Source: Bernardetiaceae bacterium (GTDB lineage: Bacteria; Bacteroidota; Bacteroidia; Cytophagales; Bernardetiaceae). Taken from it: 64,000 bases of DNA. Position 1 is the first letter of the stretch. Every line of letters starts with the position of its first letter. This document shows positions 36,597-47,323 of the stretch, piece after piece. The stretch lies in contig JAFIER010000011.1 in the NCBI GenBank assembly GCA_020832465.1, positions 35,486-99,485 of the forward strand, written 5' to 3'. A program made the translations under genes and the position numbers. Below the pieces are notes generated by a model, which worked only from the letters and a program-made list of their open reading frames with translations, was not told the origin of the DNA and did no database searches.

Positions 36597-39500
36597 TTAT
36601 CGTTTTTCAGCCATTTGCTGGAGCAGTATTTCTACGGCTTTTTTGAGTTGGGGGTCTTCGCCCTTATGCTTAGTATCTGGCATTTCGCTCACGAGTACAT
36701 CAGGTACTGCGGGTCCGTTTTCCATATTTAGCCCTGTATCTTTCACATACCAGGCACGGAACGGAATGCGGACTCTCGAGCCATCAATCAAAGATTGTGC
36801 ACCCGTCGAGATAACCGCGCCAAAAGTAGGCTGCCCTACTAGCGTACCTAAACCAGCAGCTTTGTAGGCGTGGGAGAAAATTTCGGCATTAGAGTAACTA
36901 AACTCATTGCAAAGTGCGACGCTGTGTTTTGTCCATACAGAATAAGGTAAGCGTTCGCCGAATGGATAGTAATCCGTGTAGTTCTTATTTTCTTTATCCA
37001 AATCTTTGGCCGCGCCGCGCGGCACGGTATAAGAGTGTTGCTGATAATTCAGAATTGTCATCAGGTAGTCTGTTGTCCAGCCACCGCCATTATAGCGTAC
37101 ATCAATGACAATACCTTCTTTGCCTTCTGCAACGGCAGCGAGTTCTCGTTCGAAGCGTTCGAAGCTCGGCATGTTCATACCTTGAATATGCAAATATCCG
37201 AGTTTGCCATTGGAGTATTTTTCGGTAAGCGTACGCCGTTCTCTTACCCACTCTTCATAGAGTTCGTTGCGTAAGCTCGAGGTGGGGCGAATCATAAATT
37301 CACGCACTTTGCCATCTTTAGCTTTGACTTCTAAAAGCACCCTATCATTGACTTTATCGGTAAGGTAGCTATAAAAATTGGTTTCTGGGCGTATGCGTTC
37401 ACCGTCTATAGATAGAATAATTTCGCCTACTTCGAGCTTGCTTGATTTTCGGTCGGCGGGCGAATCTTGTACGATGCGCATAATTTCAACGCCTTCTTTA
37501 TGTGGCTTGACCTCGAGCCCGAGTAGCCCGACTCGCTCGTATTGCACGTCGCTGCGCTCGCCGGTATAGAATCCCATGTGGCTTGCGTTAAGCTCGCCGA
37601 GCATGAGGTTCATGACATCTTGAAAATCTCTTTTTGTGGTGGTTTGCATTGCCCAAGGTTTGTATTTATTTCGCAATTTTTTCCAATCCTGTCCGTGAAA
37701 TTTGGGGTCATAGAATTGCTGGTCGAGCGCACGCCAAGTTTCTTCAAAAATTTGTTCTTGTTCGGTTTCGTAATCTATTTCCATACGTGCAGCAAAGTTT
37801 ATACTTTCGGGTGCGCCACCGCTTGTGGGAATGCTTGCCAGCGTGCCACCAGATTTCATAAAATAAATACGTGCGCCTTTGGGATCGAGGCTTAAGCCGT
37901 AAGGATTTTGCTTTGCGCCGCCTATGGCTTTGATTTCAGAACCGTCCCATTTGATACTATGAATTTCACGGTCTGCACCGCCGCCGGTAAAGAAAAAGGT
38001 TTCTCCATCGTGAGAAATTTGTGGATTGTATTCATCACCGGGCAGGTTCGTAACTTGCACAAGGCGTTCGTGAATGCGTTCAAAGTCTATCTCGATGGGT
38101 TCTACTTCTTTGTCCTTCTTTTTCTTTTTGTCTTTTTTGTTATCTTTTTCGTCTTCGTCTTTGGGCTCATCTTTTTTGGGTTCTTTGTAGGGGTCTTCCC
38201 AGTCGTACTTCGTTTTTTCCCAATCTTCTTTTTTGAGCCATACGAACCAGATATCAGCATCGCTATTATTTCTGACCGATACAAAGCCAAGTTTTGAGCC
38301 GTCTTTGCTCCATACGGGCGAGCTATCCCGGCGTGGGTGCAGGCTTACATTCGTGGGTTTGCCACTTCCATCAGCAGCTTGAATAAAAATTTCGTAATTA
38401 AAATACAAATCTGCTTGGCTATAAGCGAGCCAACGGCTATCCGGACTCCAGGCTATACCAGAGGGTGCATTCCAGCCTTCTGTTAGGGTTTTGAGGTTCG
38501 TCATTTTGCCATTAGCATCAATATCTGCTACGATTAGGCTTCCTCTTCCTTTGATGTAAGCAATTTTTTTGCCGTCAGGCGAGATGATTAGATTTTGCTC
38601 GTCTTCATCGGTCTTGGTGAGGCGTTCGGTTTTGTATTTAAGGGTTTCATACAAATCTATCCTATCGGCATCGCTTGATCGGATCATATAAATGTCATAT
38701 TGCCCTTCTCTATCGGAGACAAAAAGTAGGGTCGTATCGTTCAAAAATACGGGGTCTTTATCGTGATATGGGTGTGTAACAAGTGCATTCGTGCGTTTTT
38801 GCTCTTTGTCCGTGGAGGTTAGGAATATATTCCCTCTTACATTGAGCGCAACGAGTTTGCCGTTGGGCGAGAGTGTATAATTAGAGGCTCTATTTCTGTA
38901 TGTAATGCGTTCTGTGGGGTCGTGTCTGTAGTCTTGTGGGAGTTTTATACTTACGGCTTGGGGCTTTCCGCCTTCTGTACTCATTGTAAAAATTTTTGTT
39001 TCTCGCTCGAGTACAATATGCTTTCCGTCCGCACTGACATCAAAATAGCGCACGCCGTCTTCTTTAAAGTTTGTTACAGCGTCCATGCTTCCTGTAGCTT
39101 TTCCGTCGGCATCGAGTTTGATTTTGTAGATATTATGCACGCCGCCATTTTCGCTAAGAAAATAGATTTGATTATCGGGGCCCCAGTCGGGATACATATC
39201 ATTTCCTTTGAGTTCGAGGAGTTTATGATAGCTATTTTTTTGTGTATCATAAATCCAAATTTCTTTATCGGCGGGGCCGAGGTAGTTTTTTCTTGATATG
39301 GTATTGTAGCCTTTGGTAAAAGCAATGAATTTGCCGTCAGGCGAAGGCGTAGGCATATAACCTAAGGCATTGAGCATACGCACGGGCGTTTCGCCGTTGG
39401 TTTTGGCTTTATAGATTTCGTTTTCCCATTCGGCTTGTGCATATACTCTTTTGGTAGAAAAAAGCAGTTCGCTGTTGTTGAGCCATCGTGCGGAGTTGTC

Positions 39501-39857
39501 GGTGGCTGAGTGGTGTGTAATGCGCTGCGGACGCTTTGTACCTTCGGCATCGGTAATAAAAATATCATCATTGCCGTAGCGATTGCTAATAAAAGCAATA
39601 TTTTTACCATCAGGACTCCACTGCGGTTCGTACTCATAAGCCTCGTGGATTGTCAATCGGTATGCCCTACCGCCTTCTCGTGGCATAACCCAAATATCGC
39701 CTTGAAACGAAAAAGCAAGCTGACTCCCATCAGGGCTTAGTGCGGGATAGCGTACAAAAGGTGTTTTTTCTTGTGCTTCTAAAGAAGGAATTGCGCAAAG
39801 CAAACCCATGAATAACGACATAGTAGCCGTTAAGTACAGTTTGAATCGAAATTTCAT
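36597..39857 (-). CDS. Tricorn-like S41 family periplasmic protease
   Basis: This large protease (1086 residues) has a signal peptide (LYLTATMSLFMGLLCAIPSLEA). A WD40/TolB-like beta-propeller of PD40 repeats fills the first half, with many PDGK and SPDG units. A charged linker rich in Lys, Asp and Glu lies near residues 555-580, then a second propeller, a PDZ domain (about 775-850: LEVKPHKEGVEIMRIVQDSPA) and an S41 catalytic domain. In the last, VIDVRYNGGGW and FSYSNAEIF (nucleophile Ser region) and QPTFGAVISTG are visible. The architecture is that of the Bacteroidetes tricorn-like proteases that degrade peptides in the envelope. Its substrate is unknown. Confidence 0.9.
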   Translation of the reverse strand: MKFRFKLYLTATMSLFMGLLCAIPSLEAQEKTPFVRYPALSPDGSQLAFSFQGDIWVMPREGGRAYRLTIHEAYEYEPQWSPDGKNIAFISNRYGNDDIFITDAEGTKRPQRITHHSATDNSARWLNNSELLFSTKRVYAQAEWENEIYKAKTNGETPVRMLNALGYMPTPSPDGKFIAFTKGYNTISRKNYLGPADKEIWIYDTQKNSYHKLLELKGNDMYPDWGPDNQIYFLSENGGVHNIYKIKLDADGKATGSMDAVTNFKEDGVRYFDVSADGKHIVLERETKIFTMSTEGGKPQAVSIKLPQDYRHDPTERITYRNRASNYTLSPNGKLVALNVRGNIFLTSTDKEQKRTNALVTHPYHDKDPVFLNDTTLLFVSDREGQYDIYMIRSSDADRIDLYETLKYKTERLTKTDEDEQNLIISPDGKKIAYIKGRGSLIVADIDANGKMTNLKTLTEGWNAPSGIAWSPDSRWLAYSQADLYFNYEIFIQAADGSGKPTNVSLHPRRDSSPVWSKDGSKLGFVSVRNNSDADIWFVWLKKEDWEKTKYDWEDPYKEPKKDEPKDEDEKDNKKDKKKKKDKEVEPIEIDFERIHERLVQVTNLPGDEYNPQISHDGETFFFTGGGADREIHSIKWDGSEIKAIGGAKQNPYGLSLDPKGARIYFMKSGGTLASIPTSGGAPESINFAARMEIDYETEQEQIFEETWRALDQQFYDPKFHGQDWKKLRNKYKPWAMQTTTKRDFQDVMNLMLGELNASHMGFYTGERSDVQYERVGLLGLEVKPHKEGVEIMRIVQDSPADRKSSKLEVGEIILSIDGERIRPETNFYSYLTDKVNDRVLLEVKAKDGKVREFMIRPTSSLRNELYEEWVRERRTLTEKYSNGKLGYLHIQGMNMPSFERFERELAAVAEGKEGIVIDVRYNGGGWTTDYLMTILNYQQHSYTVPRGAAKDLDKENKNYTDYYPFGERLPYSVWTKHSVALCNEFSYSNAEIFSHAYKAAGLGTLVGQPTFGAVISTGAQSLIDGSRVRIPFRAWYVKDTGLNMENGPAVPDVLVSEMPDTKHKGEDPQLKKAVEILLQQMAEKR

Positions 39858-40055
39858 GTGTAAAAGGTTTTGTTGTAAAATTGTAAACTTTATGTTATAG
39901 AATTTAAGTATTTAGGCGTTGTTGGGAGTAGTAATTTCAAATGTAATTAAAATTTGGAATTTTTAGACTACAAAGCAGTGATAAACTCTACAATTTCAAA
40001 CAAGAACATTGGCATAAAGTTTTTTTATAACCTTTTCCTTCTCATATAGACACCG

Positions 40056-40502
40056 CTAACCATCTCGCCCCAATACAAACTGCTTAGTTTTGAATTGCAC
40101 CCGTTCGGCTTGTGGTTTGAATTGTATTTTTTGAAGTATATCAATAACCAATTTGTCTTTAAAATAATGCATCTGATTGCGTAAGTCTATGGGATTGCGG
40201 TCGGAGTGATTGCGGTATCGTATGTTGCGCCAGCTCAGACTGATATTAAAATGCGCTTTGAAACGGGTATCGAAAGAGGCGTTCTAGTTTTGTGTAAAAT
40301 TACTAAAATTATTGAGCCGTTCGTTGAGTATATTTTCTGACATAAATTGCGTGAGGCTGGCTTGTCCGCTAAAATCCACGGTTTTAATCGTGGGGAACTT
40401 AAACGTCCACGACGGTCGTAAAACCTCCAGTCGTCTGTGAGGCGATGTTAGTATTGACTGTCGAATATATAGGTGCATTATAAAAGCCAATAAAATTATC
40501 AT
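40056..40502 (-). pseudogene. Remnant of a protein gene interrupted by an amber codon
   Basis: Reading on the minus strand, one frame carries about 72 residues from 40502 (FKFPTIKTVDFSGQASLTQF), ends at a TAG complementary to 40284-40286, then continues in the same frame for 75 residues (FDTRFKAHFNISLSWRNIRY) to a second TAG at 40056-40058. Beta-strand-rich, coding-like content on both sides suggests the C-terminal piece of a former membrane or surface protein. No family is recognised and the N-terminal part is missing, so it appears to be a relic. Confidence 0.55.
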
Positions 40503-40536
40503 TCAATGCTAATTAAGCTAAAAATCAAAGCAATTA

Positions 40537-40567
40537 TTGAAATTACGAATTTTTATGCGTATTTTTG
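40537..40567 (+). promoter_or_regulatory. Predicted promoter of parE
   Basis: TTG at 40537-40539, a 20-base spacer, then TATTTTTG at 40560-40567 exactly fit the Bacteroidetes TTG-N20-TAnnTTTG consensus. The parE ATG is 96 bases further on. Confidence 0.5.
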
Positions 40568-40662
40568 TTTAGCAAAAGAAAAAGCATCACGTATTGCTGT
40601 GTTGGGTGTCTCCTCTTAAGGCTCAAAAGCAAATTTTATAATCATCAAGATACAAAATAAAT

Positions 40663-42516
40663 ATGGCTAAATATAACGAAGAGAGCATAAAATCCTTAGA
40701 TTGGCGCGAGCATATTCGCTTACGTCCAGGTATGTATATAGGCAAACTGGGTGATGGCTCGGCGCAAGACGATGGTATTTATGTGCTTATCAAAGAGGTT
40801 ATTGATAACTCTATTGATGAGTATGTCATGGGTTTTGGTAAAAAAATAGAAGTACGCATCGATGGCGACCGTGTGAAGGTGCGTGATTATGGGCGTGGGA
40901 TTCCGCTGGGTAAAGTGATTGATTGTGTTTCTAAAATCAATACAGGGGCTAAGTACGACTCCGAAGCCTTCAAAAAATCCGTAGGGCTGAACGGCGTAGG
41001 TACGAAAGCCGTTAATGCACTGTCTCGTTTTTTTAGTGTAGAATCTGTGCGTGATGGCAAAAGTAAGCTCGCTGAATTTGCTTTTGGAGAGCTTGTCAAA
41101 GAGCACGAAATTAAAGATTCTGATAAGCCCAATGGTACGATTGTAAGCTTCGAACCTGATGAAAATATTTTCAAAAACTACCGTTTTATACCAGAGTACC
41201 TTGACGATCAACTCTGGAATTATGCCTTTCTCAATGCTGGGCTTAAAATCAATTTTAACGGACAGACCTATCACTCACAAAACGGACTGCACGACTTAAT
41301 CAGCCGAAAAGTAGATAGCGATGCTATACGCTACCCTTTAATTCACCTCAAAGGTGATGACATCGAGATTGCCTTTTCGCATACCAACGACTACGGCGAA
41401 GAGTATTACTCTTTTGTCAATGGACAATATACAACGCAAGGCGGTACGCATTTGGCAGCTTTTAGAGAGGCTATTGTCAAAACCTTGAGAGAGTTTTACA
41501 ACAAAAACTATGAAACTTCTGACATCAGGCGTGCCATTATCGCCGCAGTAGCGGTCAAGATCCAAGAACCTGTGTTTGAGTCGCAGACAAAAACCAAGCT
41601 CGGCTCGCAAAATATTTCCCATGAGGGCGTTACGATACGGCATTTTATGAACGAGTTTGTAAAAAGCCATCTCGATAACTTCTTACACAGAAATAGCGAA
41701 ATTGCAGAAGCCATTCAAAAGCGAATTTTGCAATCTGAAAGGGAGCGCAAGGAAATGTCTGGGATTCGTAAGATTGCGAACGAAAGAGCCAAAAAAGCAA
41801 ATTTACACAATAAAAAACTCCGAGACTGCCGCGCACACCTCAATGACAACAAAACACCCGAAGATGTCAAAGTCCAAACGACGCTTTTTATTACGGAGGG
41901 CGACTCGGCGAGCGGCAGCCTTACCAAAGCGCGAGACGTACAAACACAGGCCGTTTTTAGCTTGCGTGGTAAGCCACTAAATTGCTTTAACCTTACAAAA
42001 AAAGTGGTTTATCAAAACGAAGAGTTTAACCTTTTGCAACACGCACTCAATATCGAGGATAATATCGATGATTTGCGTTACAACCAAGTCGTGATTGCCA
42101 CTGATGCCGATGTCGATGGTATGCATATCCGATTGTTGATGCTTACTTTTTTCTTGCAATTTTTCCCTGATTTAGTGCGCAAAGGGCACGTATATATTTT
42201 GGAAACACCACTTTTTAGGGTGCGCAACAAAAAAGAAACGATTTATTGCTACTCAGAAGAAGAGCGGCGTGCGGCTTTGCGAAAAATTGGCAAACAAGCC
42301 GAAATTACTCGTTTCAAAGGCTTAGGCGAAATTTCACCCGACGAGTTTAAGCAATTCATACGAGAAGGCATTCGGTTGCAACCCGTGCTTTTGAGCAAAA
42401 CGACTACGGTACGCGAACTTTTGAGCTATTATATGGGTAAAAATAGCCGTGAGCGACAAGATTTTATTATCGATAATTTGCGTGTAGAAAAAGACCTCGT
42501 AGAAGAAGCTTCCTAA
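40663..42516 (+). CDS. parE: DNA topoisomerase IV subunit B
   Basis: ParE is the ATPase and TOPRIM subunit that, with ParC, decatenates daughter chromosomes. The 617-residue protein has the GHKL ATPase parts [26 protein letters not shown] and [14 protein letters not shown] in the first 220 residues. The TOPRIM domain has [13 protein letters not shown] near residue 409 and [11 protein letters not shown] near 480. Its shortness and the sequence [13 protein letters not shown] fit the ParE/GyrB type of Bacteroidetes topoisomerase IV. No parC is next to it; the downstream gene is a helicase. It has a promoter match upstream. Confidence 0.92.
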   Translation: MAKYNEESIKSLDWREHIRLRPGMYIGKLGDGSAQDDGIYVLIKEVIDNSIDEYVMGFGKKIEVRIDGDRVKVRDYGRGIPLGKVIDCVSKINTGAKYDSEAFKKSVGLNGVGTKAVNALSRFFSVESVRDGKSKLAEFAFGELVKEHEIKDSDKPNGTIVSFEPDENIFKNYRFIPEYLDDQLWNYAFLNAGLKINFNGQTYHSQNGLHDLISRKVDSDAIRYPLIHLKGDDIEIAFSHTNDYGEEYYSFVNGQYTTQGGTHLAAFREAIVKTLREFYNKNYETSDIRRAIIAAVAVKIQEPVFESQTKTKLGSQNISHEGVTIRHFMNEFVKSHLDNFLHRNSEIAEAIQKRILQSERERKEMSGIRKIANERAKKANLHNKKLRDCRAHLNDNKTPEDVKVQTTLFITEGDSASGSLTKARDVQTQAVFSLRGKPLNCFNLTKKVVYQNEEFNLLQHALNIEDNIDDLRYNQVVIATDADVDGMHIRLLMLTFFLQFFPDLVRKGHVYILETPLFRVRNKKETIYCYSEEERRAALRKIGKQAEITRFKGLGEISPDEFKQFIREGIRLQPVLLSKTTTVRELLSYYMGKNSRERQDFIIDNLRVEKDLVEEAS

Positions 42517-42892
42517 AATAGGGGCGCGCAGTTTGAGGGCTAAGTATTTCAACAAAATATTTAGTGTGCCTTTTTTCAATAGATAAGTAAGGGTACGAAA
42601 ACAACAAGCCCTTTTTAGCTATTTAAAAAGCTCATAAACAGACACCTGCTGAAATAATAAAAAAGCACTGCTGATTCTATAATTTACTAAGCATCAAGAA
42701 CTAACAGAACTAACAGTTTACGAAAAACGGTTAGTTCTGACTTTAGCTAAGTCGATTGACGAACTTGACGTTTATACTTATTACGTGCTTTTTTTTCTTG
42801 CTTTTTATTTTTATGAACAGGTTTTGTAAAGCAAAAGGCGATAATGACTCTTAATCGTATGATTTCTAACTGAAATTTATGCAAATGCAATT
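42517..42892. repeat. Intergenic region with repeat C copy and a small palindrome
   Basis: The element from about 42587 to 42672 starts AAGGGTAC and contains GCCCTTTTTAG and AGCTCATAAACAGA. It matches the sequences flanking 58171-58292. A palindrome AGAACTAAC/GTTAGTTCT follows at 42706-42738. The rest is AT-rich with no gene. Confidence 0.7.
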
Positions 42893-45800
42893 ATGGCAAA
42901 ACGTAAAAAATTTGGCAATGACTGGTGGGGCAAAAAATGGATTTCAGTTTTTGCGGACATCACAAATGAAGGCAGGCTAACACGTGGCAGGCGTTATGCC
43001 AATAATGGTTCTATTGTAGAGCTTACAATCAATCAAAATACAGTACGTGCAGAAGTATCGGGTAGCCGAGTAGAGCCCTACGAAGTAAGCATCGACTTTA
43101 AACCTTTTACAGCAAAAGAAGACCGCACTGTTTTATCTGTTTTAGAAGAAAACCCTTTGCTTATCACACAGCTTTTGCAACAGGAGCTACCGCCCGAGCT
43201 ATTTGATATGTTAGCCTCTAAAAAAGTATCGCTTTTTCCGAAACGCTGGAGCGAGGTCAAGGCTCATTGTAGCTGTCCAGATTTTGCTAACCCTTGCAAG
43301 CATATTGCCGCTGTTTTGTATCAACTGAGTTATGGCATTGAAGAGAATCCATTTCTAATTTTTAATTTGCGCAATACAGACTTACTTGCCGAGCTAAATA
43401 AAGAAACTTCAAAAGTTGCCATCGAGACCGTCCCCAACTGGCATGAGCCCTTTGAAGATAACGAAAAAATAGAGCACCCCCGTCCCTATACTTCCTTGCG
43501 CGATACCCAATTTGATTTATCTACGATTCCGCTCATGGGTTTGCGCCTCCCAGAGTTGCTCATAGATAAGCCCTCTTTTTACGAAGAGTCTGATGCCAAA
43601 AAAGAACTTACTGAACTCTATAAAACCGTTGCGCTGCGCGCTGACTCTCACAATGAGTTTAATGCTGCTGCCTTCGAAGACGAAGCGGAAATGCGTGCTT
43701 ATTTGCAACAAATTAGAAGCATTAACCAAGTGCATTGGGCAGTAAATACGGAGCTACAAATTCAAGAAATTCGTTATAATGGTACAAATATTTGGGACAA
43801 AGAGGAGTCGCTTTTGCCTTTTATAGATGCGCTCTCAGAAGTACCAATAGAATATACTTCACACTTTTCGCCCGCTTTGGATTGGTTTTATCACCTCAAT
43901 CTTTTTGTGCTACAAATCCTTGCACGTGGGGCTTTCGTGCCACAAATCGTAGCCTGCGAAGCGCAAAAATACCGTATTAGATGGCTACCCGCCCTGCTTC
44001 TGCCCGAAGTGCGTGCGCAATGGCAAAAACTATCAGAGCGTCTCGCCAGCGATGCCCTCGCTTGCCACCGCAAAGTCGGACGGCAAAAAATCAAGACTTT
44101 TATCGATGGCGAAGAGGCAGCCCTTGTGCTTTGTAGCCTTTATTTGCAAGCCTACATTCGAGATTTTGCTTACCGCAAATCTCGTGAGTCTGAATTTCAA
44201 GAGGCCTTTATTTTGGGGCATACCCTACATTTTCATCGTTTTGATGAGCAAAATAAACCTATGCTTATCCACCTTTGGTTGCAAAAGTTTTTTCTGTATG
44301 ATAAGCATTTGCAACCGATAGTTTATATAGAAGAGTGCGAAATGGAGGAAGAGGATTTCGAACTTTCAGTCAAAGTAGCCTCTGAGCAGCAGGTGCAATC
44401 GCCCGAGCATTTCATAGACTTCAAGTCCTTTATGAGCGATACAAAGTTTGAGCAGAAGCGCAATCAAGTATGGCAAAATATTTATTTGCTCAGCGAATAT
44501 TTGCCCGCTCTCAAAACCTATTTGGATAACCGTGCGGAGCAAAAAGTAAGGATTTCGCTGTCAGATTTTTCTGTATTTTTTCAAGAGGCGCTCCCGCTCT
44601 TTAAGCTCATGGGCGTGAAGGTATTGCTACCGAAAACGCTCCAGAAAATTCTTGTGCCTAAAGCGCAAGTAAAAGTCAGTAGAAAAGAAGGCGGTAGTAG
44701 TGGGCTGCTTAATTTGGATAAAATTTTATCTTTTGATTGGGAAGTTGTCATTGGCGAAACGCCCATGAGTGCCAGAGAGTTTAAAATGCTTTTGGGTAAT
44801 ACCTCGGGGCTAGTGCGGCTGCAAGATCGCTATGTTTGGATAGACCAAGCCCACATGGATAAACTCCTTGCACAACTCGAAAATCAAAATAAAAACCGGC
44901 GACACCCGCTGCAAACTTTAATTTTGGGCGAAACGTCAGATGCCAAGCTCGAGCTCGATGAGGATATTCAAAAGCTCCTTGAGCCACTCCTACAAACAGA
45001 AACCCACTTCGAAACGCCCACTAACCTCGAAGCCACGCTCCGCCCTTACCAAGAAAAAGGCTATCAATGGCTTTGCCGAAATGCTGCACTCGGACTCGGC
45101 GCTATCCTTGCCGATGATATGGGACTTGGCAAAACCCTTCAAACGATTGCCTTTTTGCTCAAGCTCAAAAATGATAAAGTATTGCACAAAACGCCCGCAC
45201 TTATCGTTGTGCCGACAACGCTCATCAGCAACTGGCAGCAAGAGTTTGCTAAATTTGCACCTGATTTTCAGATTTATACCTACTACGGGGCAGGGCGCAT
45301 TTTCCCCGATGCCAAAACCTTGAAACGCTGCGATGCCGTGCTTACTTCTTATGGCATCGCTCGCATAGATAAAGATAAACTTGAAAAAATAAAGTGGGCA
45401 AGCCTTGTCATTGATGAAGCCCAAAATATCAAAAACAATGATACGGCGCAAAGCAAAGCACTCAAATCTATCGCTGCCAAAACTAAAATTGCTTTGAGTG
45501 GCACGCCCGTAGAAAATAGGCTCAGTGAGTATTGGAGTATTTTTGATTTTATTTATAAAGGCTACCTCGGCAATCAAAAACAGTTTTATGAAGACTACGG
45601 CAAACCCATAGAAAAAGAACGAAGCCAAGAAGCCCTCGAGCGATTTAAGCAAGTAACTGCACCTTTCGTGATGCGAAGAGTCAAAACCGATAAAAGCATT
45701 ATCGCAGACCTGCCTGATAAAATCAGCACAAACCACTATGCCCAGCTCACCGCCGAACAAACAGCACTATACCAAAACTTAGTAAATCAAACCCTCGAGC

Positions 45801-46441
45801 AAATCGAGCAAGCCGAAGGCATCAAAAGAAAAGGTTTGATTTTGAAACTCTTGGGTGCGCTCAAGCAGATTTGTAACCACCCAGCGCAATATCTCAAAGA
45901 CGGTAGGGCAGAAGCTGCCTTTTCAGGAAAAACACAATTACTTATCGACCTGCTACAAAGCATTGATAGACAGGGCGACAAAACCCTTATCTTTACGCAG
46001 TTTACACAAATGGGGCATTTGTTGAAGGAAATTATTCAAAAAGAAATGGCTTACGAACCCTTATTTTTACACGGCGGGCTAAGCCTGAAAAAACGAAAAG
46101 CCATGATTGCGCATTTTACCGAAAACCCATATCCGCCCGTTTTTATTTTATCGCTCAAGGCGGGGGGAACGGGGCTCAATCTTACGCAAGCCAATCACGT
46201 CATTCATTATGACCTTTGGTGGAATCCCGCCGTAGAAGCGCAGGCTACGGATAGAAGTTTTCGGATCGGACAGCAGAAAAACGTACTCGTGCATCGCTTC
46301 ATCACTCAAGATACGCTTGAGCAGCAAATTGATGCTATGATTGAAAAAAAGAAAGAACTCGCCGAGCTCACCGTCGAGACGGGCGAAAGCTGGCTCACCG
46401 AGCTCTCAAATGATGAGCTCAAAAAACTATTGAATATCTAA
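42893..46441 (+). CDS. SNF2-family DNA helicase/ATPase with SWIM zinc finger
   Basis: This is a 1182-residue DNA-dependent ATPase of the SWI2/SNF2 (RapA-like) class. The N-terminal SWIM motif CSCPDFANPCKHIAAVLY lies near residues 125-142 and binds DNA or protein. A long middle region holds a bacterial SNF2-associated domain. The helicase core begins LRPYQEKGYQWLCRNA and includes ADDMGLGKTLQ (Walker A, near 739), DEAQNIKN (Walker B, near 840) and QATDRSFRIGQQKNVLVHRF (motif VI). It probably remodels protein-DNA complexes in transcription or repair. The arrangement is common as a single gene in Bacteroidetes. It is a clean, intact gene with a terminator-like hairpin after it. Confidence 0.92.
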   Translation: MAKRKKFGNDWWGKKWISVFADITNEGRLTRGRRYANNGSIVELTINQNTVRAEVSGSRVEPYEVSIDFKPFTAKEDRTVLSVLEENPLLITQLLQQELPPELFDMLASKKVSLFPKRWSEVKAHCSCPDFANPCKHIAAVLYQLSYGIEENPFLIFNLRNTDLLAELNKETSKVAIETVPNWHEPFEDNEKIEHPRPYTSLRDTQFDLSTIPLMGLRLPELLIDKPSFYEESDAKKELTELYKTVALRADSHNEFNAAAFEDEAEMRAYLQQIRSINQVHWAVNTELQIQEIRYNGTNIWDKEESLLPFIDALSEVPIEYTSHFSPALDWFYHLNLFVLQILARGAFVPQIVACEAQKYRIRWLPALLLPEVRAQWQKLSERLASDALACHRKVGRQKIKTFIDGEEAALVLCSLYLQAYIRDFAYRKSRESEFQEAFILGHTLHFHRFDEQNKPMLIHLWLQKFFLYDKHLQPIVYIEECEMEEEDFELSVKVASEQQVQSPEHFIDFKSFMSDTKFEQKRNQVWQNIYLLSEYLPALKTYLDNRAEQKVRISLSDFSVFFQEALPLFKLMGVKVLLPKTLQKILVPKAQVKVSRKEGGSSGLLNLDKILSFDWEVVIGETPMSAREFKMLLGNTSGLVRLQDRYVWIDQAHMDKLLAQLENQNKNRRHPLQTLILGETSDAKLELDEDIQKLLEPLLQTETHFETPTNLEATLRPYQEKGYQWLCRNAALGLGAILADDMGLGKTLQTIAFLLKLKNDKVLHKTPALIVVPTTLISNWQQEFAKFAPDFQIYTYYGAGRIFPDAKTLKRCDAVLTSYGIARIDKDKLEKIKWASLVIDEAQNIKNNDTAQSKALKSIAAKTKIALSGTPVENRLSEYWSIFDFIYKGYLGNQKQFYEDYGKPIEKERSQEALERFKQVTAPFVMRRVKTDKSIIADLPDKISTNHYAQLTAEQTALYQNLVNQTLEQIEQAEGIKRKGLILKLLGALKQICNHPAQYLKDGRAEAAFSGKTQLLIDLLQSIDRQGDKTLIFTQFTQMGHLLKEIIQKEMAYEPLFLHGGLSLKKRKAMIAHFTENPYPPVFILSLKAGGTGLNLTQANHVIHYDLWWNPAVEAQATDRSFRIGQQKNVLVHRFITQDTLEQQIDAMIEKKKELAELTVETGESWLTELSNDELKKLLNI

Positions 46442-46466
46442 GGATTTGCAGATTCAAGACTACTGC

Positions 46467-46502
46467 CAAGCACTCGCAGTTTTCACAAACTGTGAGTGCT
46501 TG
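46467..46502 (+). terminator. Hairpin after the SNF2 helicase gene
   Basis: Arms CAAGCACTCGCAGTTTT and AAACTGTGAGTGCTTG form a strong stem about 25 bases after the helicase stop. The downstream T content is weak, so it may be a terminator or RNA-stabilising stem. Confidence 0.5.
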
Positions 46503-46613
46503 ATGCTTAAATTTAACAAACATTTCTAACAAACAAAAAAACATATTTAGCTGTTCTAAATGCATGTATTTGCATAAAAACGCATTTGTATCCAACAACA
46601 AAACAACTAATAC

Positions 46614-47087
46614 ATGATGAATTGGGAGCTATTCGGATATATCGCCTTGGCTTTGACTACCGCTTGTCTTATGGAAGGTGTGGCATGGTTTACGCATAAA
46701 TATTTAATGCATGGCGTGCTTTGGTTTTTACACAAATCCCATCATAGCCACCACGATAAGGCTTTAGAGTGGAATGACCTTTTTGCCGTTTTATTTAGTG
46801 TGCAATCTATGGGAATGATTATTTGGGGTTTTCAGAATCCTGAATGGGAGTTTGTAGCTTGGATAGGTATTGGTATTGCTATTTATGGCACGGCTTACGC
46901 CATTTTTCACGATGTGATAGTGCATAACCGTTTGCCTTTTCGCTTTAATATCAAGCACCCTTATTTGAGGCGCATTGTCAAAGCGCATGGTGCGCATCAC
47001 CGTAGCCAAAGCAAAGCAGATAATGAAGCCTTTGGCTTTTTGTATGCGCCCAAAAAATATGCACCGCAAAATAAGGCTAACGAATAA
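46614..47087 (+). CDS. crtZ: Beta-carotene hydroxylase of the fatty-acid hydroxylase family
   Basis: CrtZ adds hydroxyl groups to beta-ionone rings, turning beta-carotene to zeaxanthin. The 157-residue protein has three to four membrane segments and the histidine clusters of the diiron hydroxylase family: HKYLMHG, HKSHHSHHDKA, FHDVIVHNR and HGAHHRSQS. Length and clusters match CrtZ rather than larger sterol desaturases. The start could be at 46614 or 46617. No other carotenoid gene is adjacent. The presence of this enzyme suggests a pigmented organism making hydroxylated carotenoids. Confidence 0.88.
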   Translation: MMNWELFGYIALALTTACLMEGVAWFTHKYLMHGVLWFLHKSHHSHHDKALEWNDLFAVLFSVQSMGMIIWGFQNPEWEFVAWIGIGIAIYGTAYAIFHDVIVHNRLPFRFNIKHPYLRRIVKAHGAHHRSQSKADNEAFGFLYAPKKYAPQNKANE

Positions 47088-47323
47088 AACATCTGGCTAC
47101 AAATCTTGTTTTCAAATTATTGATAATCAAATATCTACAATTTAAAATAAACTGTGAGCATCAAAAAGGCACAAAACTCCGGTTATTTTAGTAATTTTGA
47201 ATGTTATTACCACAGCAGTAGTTGTGCTCAAATTGCTCTTCTTGCTGGCTTTTAATTATTTGGTTTAGCATGCTTGCTCGCATGTATTAGGCTCAAAACT
47301 GTAAAGTAAATTATTATAAAACG

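Noticed and set aside
37542..38297. Open frames opposite the S41 protease gene
   Set aside because: They mirror its PD40 and linker codons; the protease reading is supported by domains throughout.
40284..40502. A separate small gene of 72 residues
   Set aside because: Coding-like sequence continues in the same frame beyond its TAG, so it is better taken as one relic.
44990..45760. 256-residue open frame antisense to the SNF2 helicase
   Set aside because: It lies wholly opposite the conserved helicase core and has no family-like features; it is a by-product of the codon pattern of the sense gene.
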